This document shows positions 40,462 to 52,210 of a DNA stretch of 64,000 bases, in pieces. Within the stretch, counting starts at the first letter, position 1; each line of letters starts with the position of its first letter. Position numbers and translations under genes: made by a program. Under the pieces are notes generated by a model. It saw only the letters and a program-made list of their open reading frames with translations, was not told where the DNA came from and made no database searches. Location: positions 1,054,001 to 1,118,000 of the forward strand of contig OX337242.1 in the NCBI GenBank assembly GCA_946965045.2. Direction: 5' to 3'. Origin of the DNA: Epithemia pelagica. Lineage: Eukaryota > Bacillariophyta > Bacillariophyceae > Surirellales > Surirellaceae.

Positions 40462-41985
40462 CTAGTTGAACTGACGAATTAGGAGAAGGACCTCGTCAGC
40501 ATCTTCCCATTTATGAATCTCTTGTTGATCCATGGGGAGGTCGTGGTCGTAGAACACTCCGCCGATAATACGAGACACAACAAACGGGCCATTCTCGTTA
40601 CGGTTGACTGCTATGACCTCATACACGTTTTGCTCGTCCCAGTCAGTGAACTGGTGGCCGATCTTGATACGGCTACTGGGGGAGTCTTGGGCAGTCGACT
40701 TGGCAATTTTGTTAGGTGAAGCAGGGCTTGGTGCTTTAGAGGGCTCGGAATCACTCTCGGTGGTGTCGGAAGGTTCATGTTGGTAGACATCGGTCGTGTC
40801 AGTCTTATCGTCAGATGATGTTGGTGTTCCTTGGAGAATGTTCTTGAGGTCCTCAGTGGGAGGGTCATTCTTGAGCTTTCCCTTGTGGTCAAGGGAGTAC
40901 TGATACTGCTCGTATCCCACTACAACGCGACAATGAAAGTCGGACCAACAAAGGTCAACTCGCTGGTCGCGAGATCTGACTTTGAAATTTTCTTTTTCCT
41001 CGGATGTAGATCCCTTCACAAGTGTCACACGGTGCTCGGGCTTGAGGGAAGTTCCATTGGGACCGTCGGCAAGAGTGGGTTTGCGATCGGTACACCCATA
41101 AGTACTGCCGAATCCAAGCAAGCCTCGTAAGAACTGGAGGTCGTCAGAACTCCGAAACCGAATAATGGTGGTGGGGTAGCTCATCTTTACTTTCTTCCTG
41201 GTGAACTTGGGGTCGATATCGAGATAGGACGCAGAACCCTTGGTTGTATGGATGTCTATGCCTTGGATTCGACAAAGCTGGACAATATAGGTCCAGGTTT
41301 CTGTAGGTACAAGGCCAATGGTATCGCCAGTCACTTCGTGTTCCTCGGCCTGGCCAGAAGATTTGTTCAACAATTTCACGAGAGCCTTGCGAAGAAGGAA
41401 TAGGCCAACAAAAGATGACTGGTGAAAGCATCTTGGGGGACGAACTGCCTTATCCACAATGAAACGACAAGCGTGCTCGTTCGGAAAGCAAAGCTTTGTC
41501 TTCTCCTCTAATGGATGTAGACAACCAACCGGAGGATCACTGTCAATGATGGGCATCCGGAAACGAACAAAGAAGAAATTGTTAAGGCCTTCAGTCCAAC
41601 TGTTCTTGGGAGACTTGAATTCATGTAGGGAAAATACAAAAGCCGGGTGGGAAATAACGGAGGAGGCATCTTCTACGACGTCAAATGTAGTGGACGATTC
41701 GTACAGTTCCGTGTTTCGTGAACCAAGGCCCAGCATCACCCTGGTGTAATTGTGCTTGGGCAGTTTGGGGTGAGACTGGTCATTTAGATTGTAGCGGGGA
41801 AACAAAGGAGGGAACAACACAAACCTGAGGCCGGTGGCATTGATTCGAGAGTGGATGCGTGCGATCGTCGTATCGTCTTTCTGTCCGGGAAGATGGATGT
41901 GGACAAACGACCCGATGCGGAGGTGATCGTCGAGTCTCTTTACGTAGAAAGGCGGCTTGTTGATGTCCGGTACACTCCGAAACAT
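40462..41985 (-). CDS. Second protein of the 6.1-kb element, function unknown
   Basis: 507 residues from the ATG at 41985 (the frame opens earlier at TTG). Single exon, converging with the transposase-like gene, 51 bp between stops. The N-terminal part has LRIGSFVHIHLPGQKDDTTIARI, a beta-rich start that could be a BAH- or Tudor-like fold; the middle contains SSFVGLFLLRKALVKLLNK and TWTYIVQLCRIQGIDIH; a low-complexity S/P/D/T linker (about 400-440) precedes a C-terminal block with IGHQFTDWDEQNVYEVIAVN and GVFYDHDLPMDQQEIHKWED. The two edge blocks look like similar small beta domains. No catalytic motif recognised. Its location inside the TIRs makes it a partner of the transposase (inference). 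Confidence 0.65.
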   Translation of the reverse strand: MFRSVPDINKPPFYVKRLDDHLRIGSFVHIHLPGQKDDTTIARIHSRINATGLRFVLFPPLFPRYNLNDQSHPKLPKHNYTRVMLGLGSRNTELYESSTTFDVVEDASSVISHPAFVFSLHEFKSPKNSWTEGLNNFFFVRFRMPIIDSDPPVGCLHPLEEKTKLCFPNEHACRFIVDKAVRPPRCFHQSSFVGLFLLRKALVKLLNKSSGQAEEHEVTGDTIGLVPTETWTYIVQLCRIQGIDIHTTKGSASYLDIDPKFTRKKVKMSYPTTIIRFRSSDDLQFLRGLLGFGSTYGCTDRKPTLADGPNGTSLKPEHRVTLVKGSTSEEKENFKVRSRDQRVDLCWSDFHCRVVVGYEQYQYSLDHKGKLKNDPPTEDLKNILQGTPTSSDDKTDTTDVYQHEPSDTTESDSEPSKAPSPASPNKIAKSTAQDSPSSRIKIGHQFTDWDEQNVYEVIAVNRNENGPFVVSRIIGGVFYDHDLPMDQQEIHKWEDADEVLLLIRQFN

Positions 41986-42310
41986 GGTGGATTTAGGATA
42001 CAAAGAACGTCTTTTGTAGTTGACAATCTGAACCTAAGGAGTTGTGCTTGATTGTTGTGTCAAACAACCATCTTGATCGTCTGCATTTGGGTCGTTTGTC
42101 ATTAGTTCTCCATTGGATGTTGGCTTCCGAGTGAGCTTTTGGCAAGAATTGATGAGGTGAATGTGGATGGTGTTGCGACAGAAAAGACATTTATTTCTTA
42201 ACAAAATGAAAGTCGGATTCGGATCCTATATTTTATGTTTAAGGTCGCCAGTCGGCATTTTGGTGAGGGCAGGCGCGTAACTTGGCCCTGGAGGCACGTG
42301 TACACGGGAA

Positions 42311-42336
42311 ACCGTTAACACCGTTAGCTGGTATTG
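42311..42336 (-). repeat. Right terminal inverted repeat of the 6.1-kb element
   Basis: Reverse complement of the left repeat with a single mismatch; supplies the premature stop (TAA at 42324-42326) to the interrupted prenyltransferase frame. Confidence 0.82.
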
Positions 42337-43471
42337 AGCGTTCGTTTTCTAGATCGAGTGATCTTGTCCGCTGGAAAGAGATGAAGTAGTTTCGTGTAAG
42401 AAAAGATATCCAGCTCAAAGGAACATTGACAAAAGCATCTCAACGAACATACTGTGTTTGCCCATGATCAAACTGAACCCCGCAAGTCCAAAGATGATAA
42501 CGGCGGGGTCATAAAACAAGGTTGCCGGCCCAGCCCATAGTGCTCCAGCGGCAAGTCGCCTTTTTCAATGATAAAAGAGACAGAACAAGGTTTGGAAAAC
42601 GAAAATGAGTCCTCGGAACATTGTAGAAAAAGTATCCTAATAGACACTGCACGTACCCGAATCCAGCCATGAGTGGACCCCACACAAAGTAGATAAGAAT
42701 TTCGCCCAAAGATAGTGGCTTGAACACAATGGTATAAAAGAACAGGGCAATGATACCATAAACAGCGGCTGGGGCCAACACCGTTTTGCGAAATACATAT
42801 GTCAACAATGCACCAGGCAGACCGACAAGAGCCATTATTCCAAGAAAGCTCGACTTTTTCAGAAAGCCTTGTTTGAGAGCGTGACATCCATAGGCTAAGC
42901 GAAAACTGTCTTCCACACTATCATCGTCGTCCAAATCTTGCCAATCGTTGAGCAAGTTGTGGGTGGCATGCCAAGAAAGACCATCAATTGTAAAAAGAGC
43001 AGCCACGAATGGTGTCAATGGCATGGTAGACCAAGCCGAAGCGGGCAAGGCTGACCGTAGAGCGCCTCGAACAATCAAGGGGCCGAAGCAGGATAAGAGT
43101 GTGAGATGAAGCACAGAAACTCGTGACACAATGGCCAGTCGTTTCGCCAATGGAATGGAATCAAATTGTTCTTGCGTTTCGACAGCAATAGGGACTTCAC
43201 ATATCTCACGCCAGGGAGGATTCAGTGTGGGGGAGGGATTGTTGTTGCTCCTCATTTCACCTTCCTCGTCCTCTGCCGATGATGCTGACCGCAATGGATG
43301 GAAGGATCGGCCATAATTCTCCACATGGCAATGGCGTCGGCGTGTCAGAGTCAAATCAATGTGGAAAGGCGCGAACGCACAAGATCCAGTAGCGCCAAAC
43401 CACGCGTAAGAAAGCGAAATCCAGAACCAGTGCGATATCATGACCACCCGGTTCCGCCTGGCAACAACCAT
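42324..43471 (-). CDS. UbiA-type (MenA-like) prenyltransferase, plastid-targeted, truncated by insertion
   Basis: Integral-membrane prenyltransferase, possibly 1,4-dihydroxy-2-naphthoate phytyl transferase of phylloquinone synthesis. Exons 43471-42657, 42559-42453 and 42370 to the break at 42337; introns of 97 and 82 bp. The N-terminus is a signal peptide (WFWISLSYAWFGATG) followed by CAFAP, the diatom plastid cleavage motif. Motif 1 is NLLNDWQDLDDDD (prenyl-diphosphate/Mg site); motif 2 begins MGKHTDKI. After R-K-R-T-L the frame enters a transposon end and stops at 42324 (about 322 residues). The remaining third is at 35803-36209. The truncated protein lacks the second half of the helix bundle and should be inactive. 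Identity as MenA rather than another UbiA member is uncertain. Confidence 0.78.
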
Positions 43472-44635
43472 GGTGATTTTGATGGAGGATATGATTGCGA
43501 TTTGTGATGCGTCGTATTGGATCGCGCATAAATTACCAATTTTAAACTTTAAAATAAAGTTTCCTTGGAAAGAGTTTGGTAAGGTTAGGTAGGCAGTTTA
43601 TGCTATCTTTTGTATGAGTAGGAGCGTCGTTAGATTGTGCAGATGTTGCGCATCTATTGCTTCTTGATAAAGCATAGTTGGCCAGAACCCTTTCAAGAAT
43701 AGGATGGTAACATGTTGTCAGCCCGTGATGGCGGGTCACTAGATCGCGCGCCTTCTGTTGCAACTGGAGAAGAACAATAGGGAGATTGAGCTGAGAAGAA
43801 CGCCTTCAATCGAGCATATTGCTTCCATCGGAGGACAACCAATAATCCGTTTGTGACCTCTCTAGTAGATCCCAGTGCAAGACGGTCTCGATAAGACTAC
43901 CCATCATCAGTTTACCCAGGTTACGAAAAACAAAACAGACTACCTAACAAGGAGTAGATTCTGTACAACTCTATCTATGAAAATATCTCGTACGAGCCTT
44001 GCGCTTTCCATGTATACGTGAACATATTAACGCATCGGAACAACATCGATTCACTCATGTGGTAGCAAAGCTCGATTAACCCTGGTTTTGTATACCATTG
44101 ATGAGACCTCCGAGATTTTTTTGCAAAGCGTCCCCGTCATCGCAATTTTGGTAAGTCCCGTCAGACGACAATTTTATGACCATCTCTTTCCCTCTAACGT
44201 GTCCCAAGTCCCAAGTCCCAAGAGCCGTCACAAGAATCCCTAGGGTCTTTTTAGAAATCATGGAGCCTCCTCAATTCCCAATAGCCGAATGTTTTTTACG
44301 TGTAGAATGATCATTATGACTTCAGAAATGATATTATCTGTGTTTTGTCGAAAAATGAAGCCTTATCGTATTTTTAATCATAAATAGTGGATTTTCGATC
44401 TTCAGAAGTGGAAAAAGTTTTACATCCTTCGAAAAATACAAGCTTTTTGGGCCTTCTGTTTTCGCAGTGATAACAGCGAGCGTCGCGAGAGCGAGAGGTG
44501 AATCCGTCAGACTCACTAGGCAGACCGACAACAACATTCACAGTATTTGACGAACTTTTCCGAAGATTGCAATTTCCCATCCGTTATCGGTGCAATCGGA
44601 AGGCTTCTATTGATAGAGTATAGTTATCATCAACC
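43472..44635. other. Intergenic region between divergent genes, nothing recognised
   Basis: About 1.16 kb. Contains a short GTCCCAA triplication near 44202-44222 and no supported gene. It must hold the promoters of the UbiA gene (minus) and the ankyrin gene (plus). Confidence 0.5.
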
Positions 44636-45352
44636 ATGGCGCCGACTGAATTGAGCCGAGCCATCACGGATGAACAGTGGCCACGTGCGGTCGAAATTGC
44701 CCGAAGGTTCCCGAAACAAGCTCAGCAATGGTCGAAGCGACAGGGATTTTTTGAAGGAAGAACTGTGGCAAATGTTCTACCTTTACACGAGGCTGTTGTC
44801 GGAAATGCCCCTTACGAATGTGTTGTGGCTCTTGTGCAAGCTTACACCGACGCACTGACACAAGTGGAATCATCCTACCAACGGTTGCCTGTCCACTGTG
44901 CCTGTCGAAAGAATGCAGATCCACGCGTTGTTGCGTACCTTGTTCAAGCGAACAAAGATTCTTGCTTGGCTCCAGACTCATTGGGACGTCTTGCGATCCA
45001 TTACGCCCTGTCCAATGGTGCCGACCCGGCAGTCATCAACGTTCTAATGCAGGCCAATCCACGGGCAGCTCGTGGATTAGACCTTCGCGGCTGGACGCCA
45101 CTGCACGTAGCATGCAGTATGGGTGCATCTCAAGGTGTAGTCAAAGTCCTGTTGGATGCCTACCCAGAGGCTGTTCTTATTAAGACGAAGAAGGGATCCA
45201 GTATTACGCGTTGTATCCCCAAACAGTGCCCACACCGACAAGATCTCAAGGCAATGGTTACCGAAGCCAGGGAGAAGGTCGACTCAAATATTTCCTTGCC
45301 AACATTACAAAAGAAATCACTCGAGTTTGACGATGACATGGTTTACGTGTAA
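44636..45352 (+). CDS. Ankyrin-repeat protein
   Basis: 238 residues, single exon. At least four ankyrin-like repeats are visible: VLPLHEAVVGNAPYECVVALVQAY, RLPVHCACRKNADPRVVAYLVQA, RLAIHYALSNGADPAVINVLMQA, and GWTPLHVACSMGASQGVVKVLLDAY, each with the (L)P(L/V)H-A-C/N-GA core and about 33-35 residue spacing. Repeats of this style (with longer, P-rich ends such as YPEAV) are common in diatom ankyrin proteins. The C-terminal 40 residues are charged and without domain. Function is presumably protein binding; partner unknown. Confidence 0.82.
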   Translation: MAPTELSRAITDEQWPRAVEIARRFPKQAQQWSKRQGFFEGRTVANVLPLHEAVVGNAPYECVVALVQAYTDALTQVESSYQRLPVHCACRKNADPRVVAYLVQANKDSCLAPDSLGRLAIHYALSNGADPAVINVLMQANPRAARGLDLRGWTPLHVACSMGASQGVVKVLLDAYPEAVLIKTKKGSSITRCIPKQCPHRQDLKAMVTEAREKVDSNISLPTLQKKSLEFDDDMVYV

Positions 45353-45628
45353 AGAACAAATTAAGAGAAACGACCTGTGGAACCCTCATTCCAAGTAAAT
45401 TCCACCGGTACATTTGATCTCAAACTGCAACGGTGGCGGCGGCAAACAGAAGCTTTTGGTGGAGTTTCGTTGCAATACATGCCGGTGCGTCGTGAATTGT
45501 GTAGGCATATTAGAAATTATATTGGGCTTTTCAGGGACTTTTGACCCATGCATCCCATTGCGAGTAGTAGGAGTAGGAGGCCTAAGTTGGGTAGAGGACC
45601 TACCCAGAGGTAGGTCTAAGATGATTGG

Positions 45629-45659
45629 GTAGTCTGGTCCGCGACCCGCGACATCGACA
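45629..45659 (+). repeat. 31-bp direct repeat, left copy
   Basis: GTAGTCTGGTCCGCGACCCG followed by CGACATCGACA; exact copy at 46321-46351, flanking the gene at 45731. Confidence 0.85.
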
Positions 45660-45730
45660 GGACGATCTTGCATGGACACCTGCCGATATCGTCCTCCAAT
45701 ACGACCTCAGCCTCGATCACCTCCGCAACA

Positions 45731-46297
45731 ATGCAATTCCCCACCAAACTACCCACTCCTTCGTCGCCAGGCATCTCGAGCAGCGAGGGTTGCAGCGATA
45801 TCAGCAGTCGTGTTGGCGTGCAGACGGCCATCCTGGAGGAGCCGCATTCCACCTCTCGATCCTCGTCTTTGCCGCCACAGTCGAAGCGAGGTTTGGAGTC
45901 GGAATATTTCGCCGCCTCGACTATGAACAACGATTCAACTTTGTCAACATCAGATAAAGAGGATAGCATAGTTGCCTCACCTGATTTTGTGATGACTGAT
46001 ATCCGCAAGAGGATCAGCTGTGCTGTTCGGAAGGGCGTCGAATGGGAGCAAGATTGGTGTCATCTTCATGGATTAACGGAGGCTGAATCATGCGAATGCT
46101 TTAGCCGTGCGGCGTTTTACTTGGGTAACGATACGTTTCCGGACGACGCTACAAATGAAAAACTCTTTCACCATGCGAAGCAAGGTTGGTTTCTTCTCAA
46201 AGAGGTAGACCGACTTACCAAGACACACATGAAAGAAGCAATGGATTTGGACAAGTGGGCGGCTAAGCAAAACAAACCACCCGGGGTGTGCTACTGA
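45731..46297 (+). CDS. Hypothetical protein flanked by direct repeats
   Basis: 188 residues from the ATG at 45731. The N-terminal half is S/T/P-rich and disordered. The C-terminal half is better structured: MTDIRKRISCAVRKGVEWEQDWC, LTEAESCECFSRAAFYLGN, FHHAKQGWFLLKEVDRLTKTHMKEAMDLDKWAAKQ. I do not recognise the family. The C-terminal composition and helix pattern look like a real protein; the N-terminus could be wrong. It sits between two exact 31-bp direct repeats 692 bp apart, so it could be a duplicated or retroposed copy. Confidence 0.5.
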   Translation: MQFPTKLPTPSSPGISSSEGCSDISSRVGVQTAILEEPHSTSRSSSLPPQSKRGLESEYFAASTMNNDSTLSTSDKEDSIVASPDFVMTDIRKRISCAVRKGVEWEQDWCHLHGLTEAESCECFSRAAFYLGNDTFPDDATNEKLFHHAKQGWFLLKEVDRLTKTHMKEAMDLDKWAAKQNKPPGVCY

Positions 46298-46320
46298 AAA
46301 GAATTAAGTGTCTGGAGTCC

Positions 46321-46351
46321 GTAGTCTGGTCCGCGACCCGCGACATCGACA
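46321..46351 (+). repeat. 31-bp direct repeat, right copy
   Basis: Exact copy of 45629-45659, 23 bp after the stop of the gene at 45731. Confidence 0.85.
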
Positions 46352-48034
46352 TGCACGAAGGTCCACTTCGTGACTCGTGATTCTAGTTCGTGTCGAAAGT
46401 GTTTGGATTCGACGGGACAAGAATGTGACGAAGGTGGGTATAATCCTTGTGATTCCTCATCGGGCAACTTCCATGCACAAACAAGCCATGTTTCATTTCA
46501 GTTAAGCCCGACCTCTAGCCACATCTTCACAGCTTTTGTCGTATTTCAAAAGGGACTACAACGGAATGTTATGGGAGCATGAGACTACTTCCGAAACTGT
46601 TTGGATGAGCACACACAGAGTCGATCAAGAGGAATGAGTCCAGATAGCATGATACATACTTTGGCTTTTCATTTCTTTTGTTCCAATCTTTCTCTTGTTC
46701 ATGCTTTTTGGCAGCAGGTTCAGCCATTGAGCGAGATGAATAGTCTTTCCCTATATCATTGCCAAAAGCAGGTGATCAACCAACGTATATAACGGAACAT
46801 CCAAGAGAGCTGCAGTCGTAATGTTTGTTCGAGAAGGATGATTAAACAACCGAAAGTTTCAGCAACATGACAAGACGTACCGATGGAGTAACTCGAACAA
46901 GCTCCTACCCAAAATGAAACCCTATGTTCTGTGGCTTGAATAATCTCGCGCTCATATTTTCCGATATTCCCTGGTCCAGAGAGCAATCTCTTTCTCGGTT
47001 CCCTGATCCAAAGAAAAAACCTGCAAGTTCCTCGCGATTACGAGACAAAATATGTTTCAGTAATACGCTCACTCACAAGGACGAAAGCAAAATGATGAAC
47101 TGCGAGAAAATGAGACATGATGAACTTCATTTGAAGAAGTCTTTCGATCTCGCTGGCATTCTGTCTTCGCACCAGTCGAACCATTACGGAAAACATCGAC
47201 AATCGCATGAAACAGCTGCGACTAAGAACAATCAATATCACGCAGTCATGTTCGGTCTGGATACACCAAAGCGCTTAATGCCAATGATATGATCTCAAGT
47301 TCTGTGAAATGTTTGCGGCTCCTTTAGCCCTATGTGAAAAGATAGAAGGATCCTTGTTTCATCGGGCTAACTTTGAAACGAGCAGTTTAGCCATTGAGAA
47401 TGTGCCAAGCAAAGGATTGCACTACGGATACGATGTTGCTCCCAGGGGCACCGTTCACTCCAACACGACCGCATCACAACAAACTCAAGACTGTGACTAA
47501 CATAGCTCACTCAGTTTGGATCGAGGCATTGGTTTCTATGTCTCGAGACGACAGGCACTTTGCAACACATCGACTTCCATCATTATACTGGTTAGGCGAA
47601 ACAAGCAAACACTTTTGCTCATGGACCGATGACCCATGAGGACATCGATCGACAAGTTCAGTAATACTAATTATGTCTGGTTGATGTAATACTCTGGTCA
47701 TCTCGGTTCGGTTGAGTGCCTCCGTGACCTTTGTGCTGTCACGAAGCTTCCAATGAAGCTCATGTCAGTGGCACACACCGTTGTTTGTCTGCGTCATCGG
47801 TAGTCCTCCTCAGACTATAAAATGGATACCAACCGTCCTTCTTTCGTTGACATAGACAAGGGTGATGCTTTCCCTTGCTTGTGGAAACTGATATCGCGAA
47901 ATCCTGAACACATCCATCGACATAATGTTGTCCTTACAAGTTATGGTTTCAATGGGGGCTTTTTAGTTTCTATATTCAATCACAGCAACATAACTCCCTT
48001 TAACCAGGAGTGACGAGTCTACCCCATCAAGCAC
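46352..48034. other. Intergenic region, no supported gene
   Basis: About 1.7 kb. Several open frames of 60-120 codons, the longest at 46924-47292 on plus, show no domain, signal or intron support. No RNA gene or repeat recognised. Confidence 0.45.
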
Positions 48035-49389
<1,355 letters not shown>

Positions 49390-49427
49390 AGCTCAACCTT
49401 TCCTCTTTCCACAGGCCAAACGAGAAA

Positions 49428-49766
49428 ATGAGATTTCTTCTTCTTCTTTCCTTCGTTGTCGGATGTGTTCCGGATGCCACAGGGCCGGTGTCGCGTTTAA
49501 GCAAAGATTCTGCTGGTTCCCAATCTGGCTTTGTTGTTGGAAAAAGCGGGCAAGACTACCAGAAGAGAAAGCTTATTGCAAAGGCGTTTGATGAAACCGA
49601 ATCTCGTCTACCAGTTCTAGGGAGTCTTCAACTGTTTCCTTACCGTAACCAGACTCTGTCCTTTCCGATCATTGCGAGAGAAGAGAGAATACTTTCAGTG
49701 CAACACGCAAAGGAGCGTAGTCACGTTCGTGACTGGCTACAGCTACCCATACGAAATCCTCTCTAG
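49428..49766 (+). CDS. Possible small secreted protein
   Basis: 112 residues, ATG at 49428, divergent from the kinase start only 38 bp away. It begins with a hydrophobic stretch (MRFLLLLSFVVGCVPDA) that looks like a signal peptide, then has no domain I recognise. It may be a chance frame in the kinase promoter. Confidence 0.3.
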   Translation: MRFLLLLSFVVGCVPDATGPVSRLSKDSAGSQSGFVVGKSGQDYQKRKLIAKAFDETESRLPVLGSLQLFPYRNQTLSFPIIAREERILSVQHAKERSHVRDWLQLPIRNPL

Positions 49767-50197
49767 AGACCTAGAGAGCTTAGAGTAGCCACGGCTACCT
49801 AGAGGTGGGAGTTGCGTTTTACCATGAGAGATGAGAGGTGCCATCGCAGATTCTCTTCATTTCTCTTATTGTCTCTTCGCCATCTTGGATCCCCTTATCC
49901 TCGAGAAAGCTAGAGCCAGGCTTTAACCTGAGAAGATACTTTGTAATCCGACCCGATGGTCCATTCGACGGGGGCTTTGCTCATTCCATCTAGGTACCAT
50001 AGAAAGGTCTCAATACAATGAGCAAATAAAGACAGAAGCAGAGCAGAAATCAAGTCACATTTCAGCAGAACTCATCATCGTAACGAGAATGACACACTTA
50101 GAAATTGTCCTTGAAACACATTTGCTCGACGAGGACGCCTTGTCCCCGATGAGTATCGCTTCCAATAGAGTGTTCCCGTTTACAGTGTTGATATTTT

Positions 50198-51235
50198 TCA
50201 ACCAGATACAGCATTTTGTGCGTTCGGAGAAGGATGCCGGACTGCCACCGACACAGGGCTGTTAATCTTGGAATCGCTCGGGAAACTACAAGCTGTGACA
50301 TGATAATCAGTTGTTGCCGTGGGCGTTTCTGCGGCCATGCGTTTGACAACGGTGATCTTTTTCGTCCTTTCTTTTTCCTCTCTTAACCGAGGGTCGATCT
50401 CATTTATTTCGGAATGTAGCAACAACGAAAGCACCAAGCTAAGCTTGCACTGAATTCTTTCAACTCTGCGTGCGACTATACCCGGAAAGCGATCAACAAC
50501 TCGAGCAAACGTGAGGCGGTCGTTGGTCGAGAACAACCCTGTGTTCATTCCATCTATTGCATTCAACAGAGCCGCCATGGCAACTTCAGAAGATTTAAAA
50601 AATGCAAAAGACTGTTCGGCCACCGCTAGCTCAACCTGAAACCTCGCATAATCCATCACAGAATCTACAACATCTGGGTGAACATCAGGAGGAAGTAGGG
50701 TCATGAGATGGGAAAGAATCGAAAGACATGTGGGTCCGTTCACTCTCCATTCGATTGCTTGGAGCAGTTTTCGTTCGAACTTTACGAACTGTATCTTGGA
50801 GAAACAACCATGGCTGAGATCGGCAAGCAGAGAAACTTCAACTTGCAACTGTTCGTTGATTTTAATAGCAAGGTACAGAGCAGTCATGGCTGCGAGTTGG
50901 TACTCTTTTCGATTGCAAAGCGCGGATCTACCCAAGCGACTAGCCAAGTATCGATCAAGAAAGTTCATTCCAATTGCGACTGTCTCCCTTCTGAACTTGC
51001 AAAAATCAACGACTTGATAGCACCATTCTGTCATGCGAATACGGCACTCACTGTCGACTGGTTTTGTCCCATGCTTCCTATGCTGAGCGCTTTGGGTAAT
51101 GTAGTCTTTTACTTTGAAGGTGGTACTCTCTTGAAGCATCATCGCTGTGATACGATCGACAACTTCGGATTTAGCCAGCTTTGGATGCTGTCGTTGAAAT
51201 ACATCGATTCGCGCTGGCGACAATGAAAGCGGCAT
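50198..51235 (-). CDS. Diatom-specific-type cyclin
   Basis: 345 residues from the ATG at 51235; the frame upstream opens with TTG. The cyclin N-box contains CRIRMTEWCYQVVDFCKFRRETVAIGMNFLDRYL, matching the MRxxLxDW/FLDRFL pattern of cyclin boxes, then YQLAAMTALYLAIKINE and LLQAIEWRVNGPT. This two-helix-set, single-exon form with a short start and long polar tail matches the expanded diatom-specific cyclins (dsCYC), linked in diatoms to nutrient- and light-dependent cell-cycle onset. The C-terminal 70 residues are basic and disordered. No further subgroup can be given. Confidence 0.85.
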   Translation of the reverse strand: MPLSLSPARIDVFQRQHPKLAKSEVVDRITAMMLQESTTFKVKDYITQSAQHRKHGTKPVDSECRIRMTEWCYQVVDFCKFRRETVAIGMNFLDRYLASRLGRSALCNRKEYQLAAMTALYLAIKINEQLQVEVSLLADLSHGCFSKIQFVKFERKLLQAIEWRVNGPTCLSILSHLMTLLPPDVHPDVVDSVMDYARFQVELAVAEQSFAFFKSSEVAMAALLNAIDGMNTGLFSTNDRLTFARVVDRFPGIVARRVERIQCKLSLVLSLLLHSEINEIDPRLREEKERTKKITVVKRMAAETPTATTDYHVTACSFPSDSKINSPVSVAVRHPSPNAQNAVSG

Positions 51236-51684
51236 CTTATAAATGAGCACTTTCTCATTGAGCAGATATTTCGTTAGAGGATAGAACACAAACCGAGTCC
51301 GTTGTCCTTCCCACCGCAAGTATTACAGATGGCATCGAGTTGATGTCAATTAACTGGAACTATCAACGGCAATCCTTCCACCTTCCGTATTCGGATCTCC
51401 AAACTCCAAACCCGTTACCGCCAACGACAAAAAATGAACATGACGGATGAAGGCCCAGCAAAATATCGTCCAAAACACACACAGCGCACGTACACAATAC
51501 GAGTACTCCAACAAAGAACGAGCAACTGACTTTTTTTCGCAGAGGTGTTCGTGTCCCAACAAAACTGAGAAATTCCCTGGGAGGTTTGTGTCACTCGCGG
51601 GTCACCCAGTCACGACCGGTCGTACAATCACTATGCACCTTGGAGTACCGGGTACCGACATCGACATACGACAAACGACAACGA

Positions 51685-51837
51685 CAAAATATGGCTATGA
51701 TAGTGGCCGGAATTTGTGCGATCTAGCTAGCAATCGGCGAGCCCTAGCCCCTCGCCAGTCGCTCGTATCGTTGGTAGATAAAGTAGCCACTTCTTTGTTT
51801 TGGACGATTTTCGAGCCAATACCATGCTCGTATTTTG
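51685..51837 (+). repeat. 5' LTR of the non-autonomous element (153 bp)
   Basis: Begins CAAAATATGGCTATGATAG and ends CATGCTCGTATTTTG; followed directly by the primer-site-like GTTTATCAGACCCA. Confidence 0.9.
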
Positions 51838-52210
51838 GTTTATCAGACCCAAGACTCTGGGCTGAGATGAAGATGATGATGAGCTATGATTGCACAATGG
51901 CCTGGGAAGGTAGTGGAAATATCTGGATCGGACTAAGTATGTCCTTATGATCCGCCCACATGGTCAACTATGAAGTTGTTCCACTAGTCTCGTTGAATAT
52001 CTGACTTGCAACGGAGCCAGACCGGACTAGTGAAGGGGTATGGTCAGCGATGCGCATACCCCTGGGCAATGACGGACGCGTCAATCCTTGCCGTTGAAAG
52101 GAGAAGCCTGCCATGCAGCCCAGCGATAATAAAATATCACTTATGTGACGTGGGACGATAATGCAGCTGTGCATGCTCAATCGCTGAATGAATGGAACAC
52201 CGGAAAGTCA
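51838..52210 (+). other. Leader shared with the neighbouring Copia element
   Basis: Aligns by eye to 56622-57000: both start GTTTATCAGACCCAAGACTC and share ACTAGTCT, TGCAACGG, CGGGCAATG/GGGCAATGACGGACGCG, GCCGTTGAAA, AGCCTGCCATGC, CTTATGTGACG and GCAGCTGTGCA in the same order. Confidence 0.8.

Larger units (their letters stand above)
36210..42336. mobile_element. 6.1-kb TIR element with two convergent genes, unclassified, inserted in a UbiA exon
   Basis: 26-bp inverted ends with one mismatch, starting CAATACCAGCTAACGGTGT, at 36210-36235 and 42311-42336. Both ends sit inside an exon of a UbiA-type gene whose halves continue on either side in compatible frames, which fixes the boundaries independently of the repeats. 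Content: a 1,203-residue protein on plus and a 507-residue protein on minus, ending 51 bp apart tail to tail. No clear target duplication; at most one T (the gene frame is restored if exactly one boundary T counts as duplicated). The ends and proteins match no DNA transposon superfamily I can name. Confidence 0.82.

Noticed and set aside
42468-42887. 139-residue minus-strand protein
   Set aside because: Runs through an intron of the prenyltransferase gene in the wrong frame.
46924-47292. 122-residue hypothetical gene
   Set aside because: No domain, signal or intron support in a long gene-free stretch.
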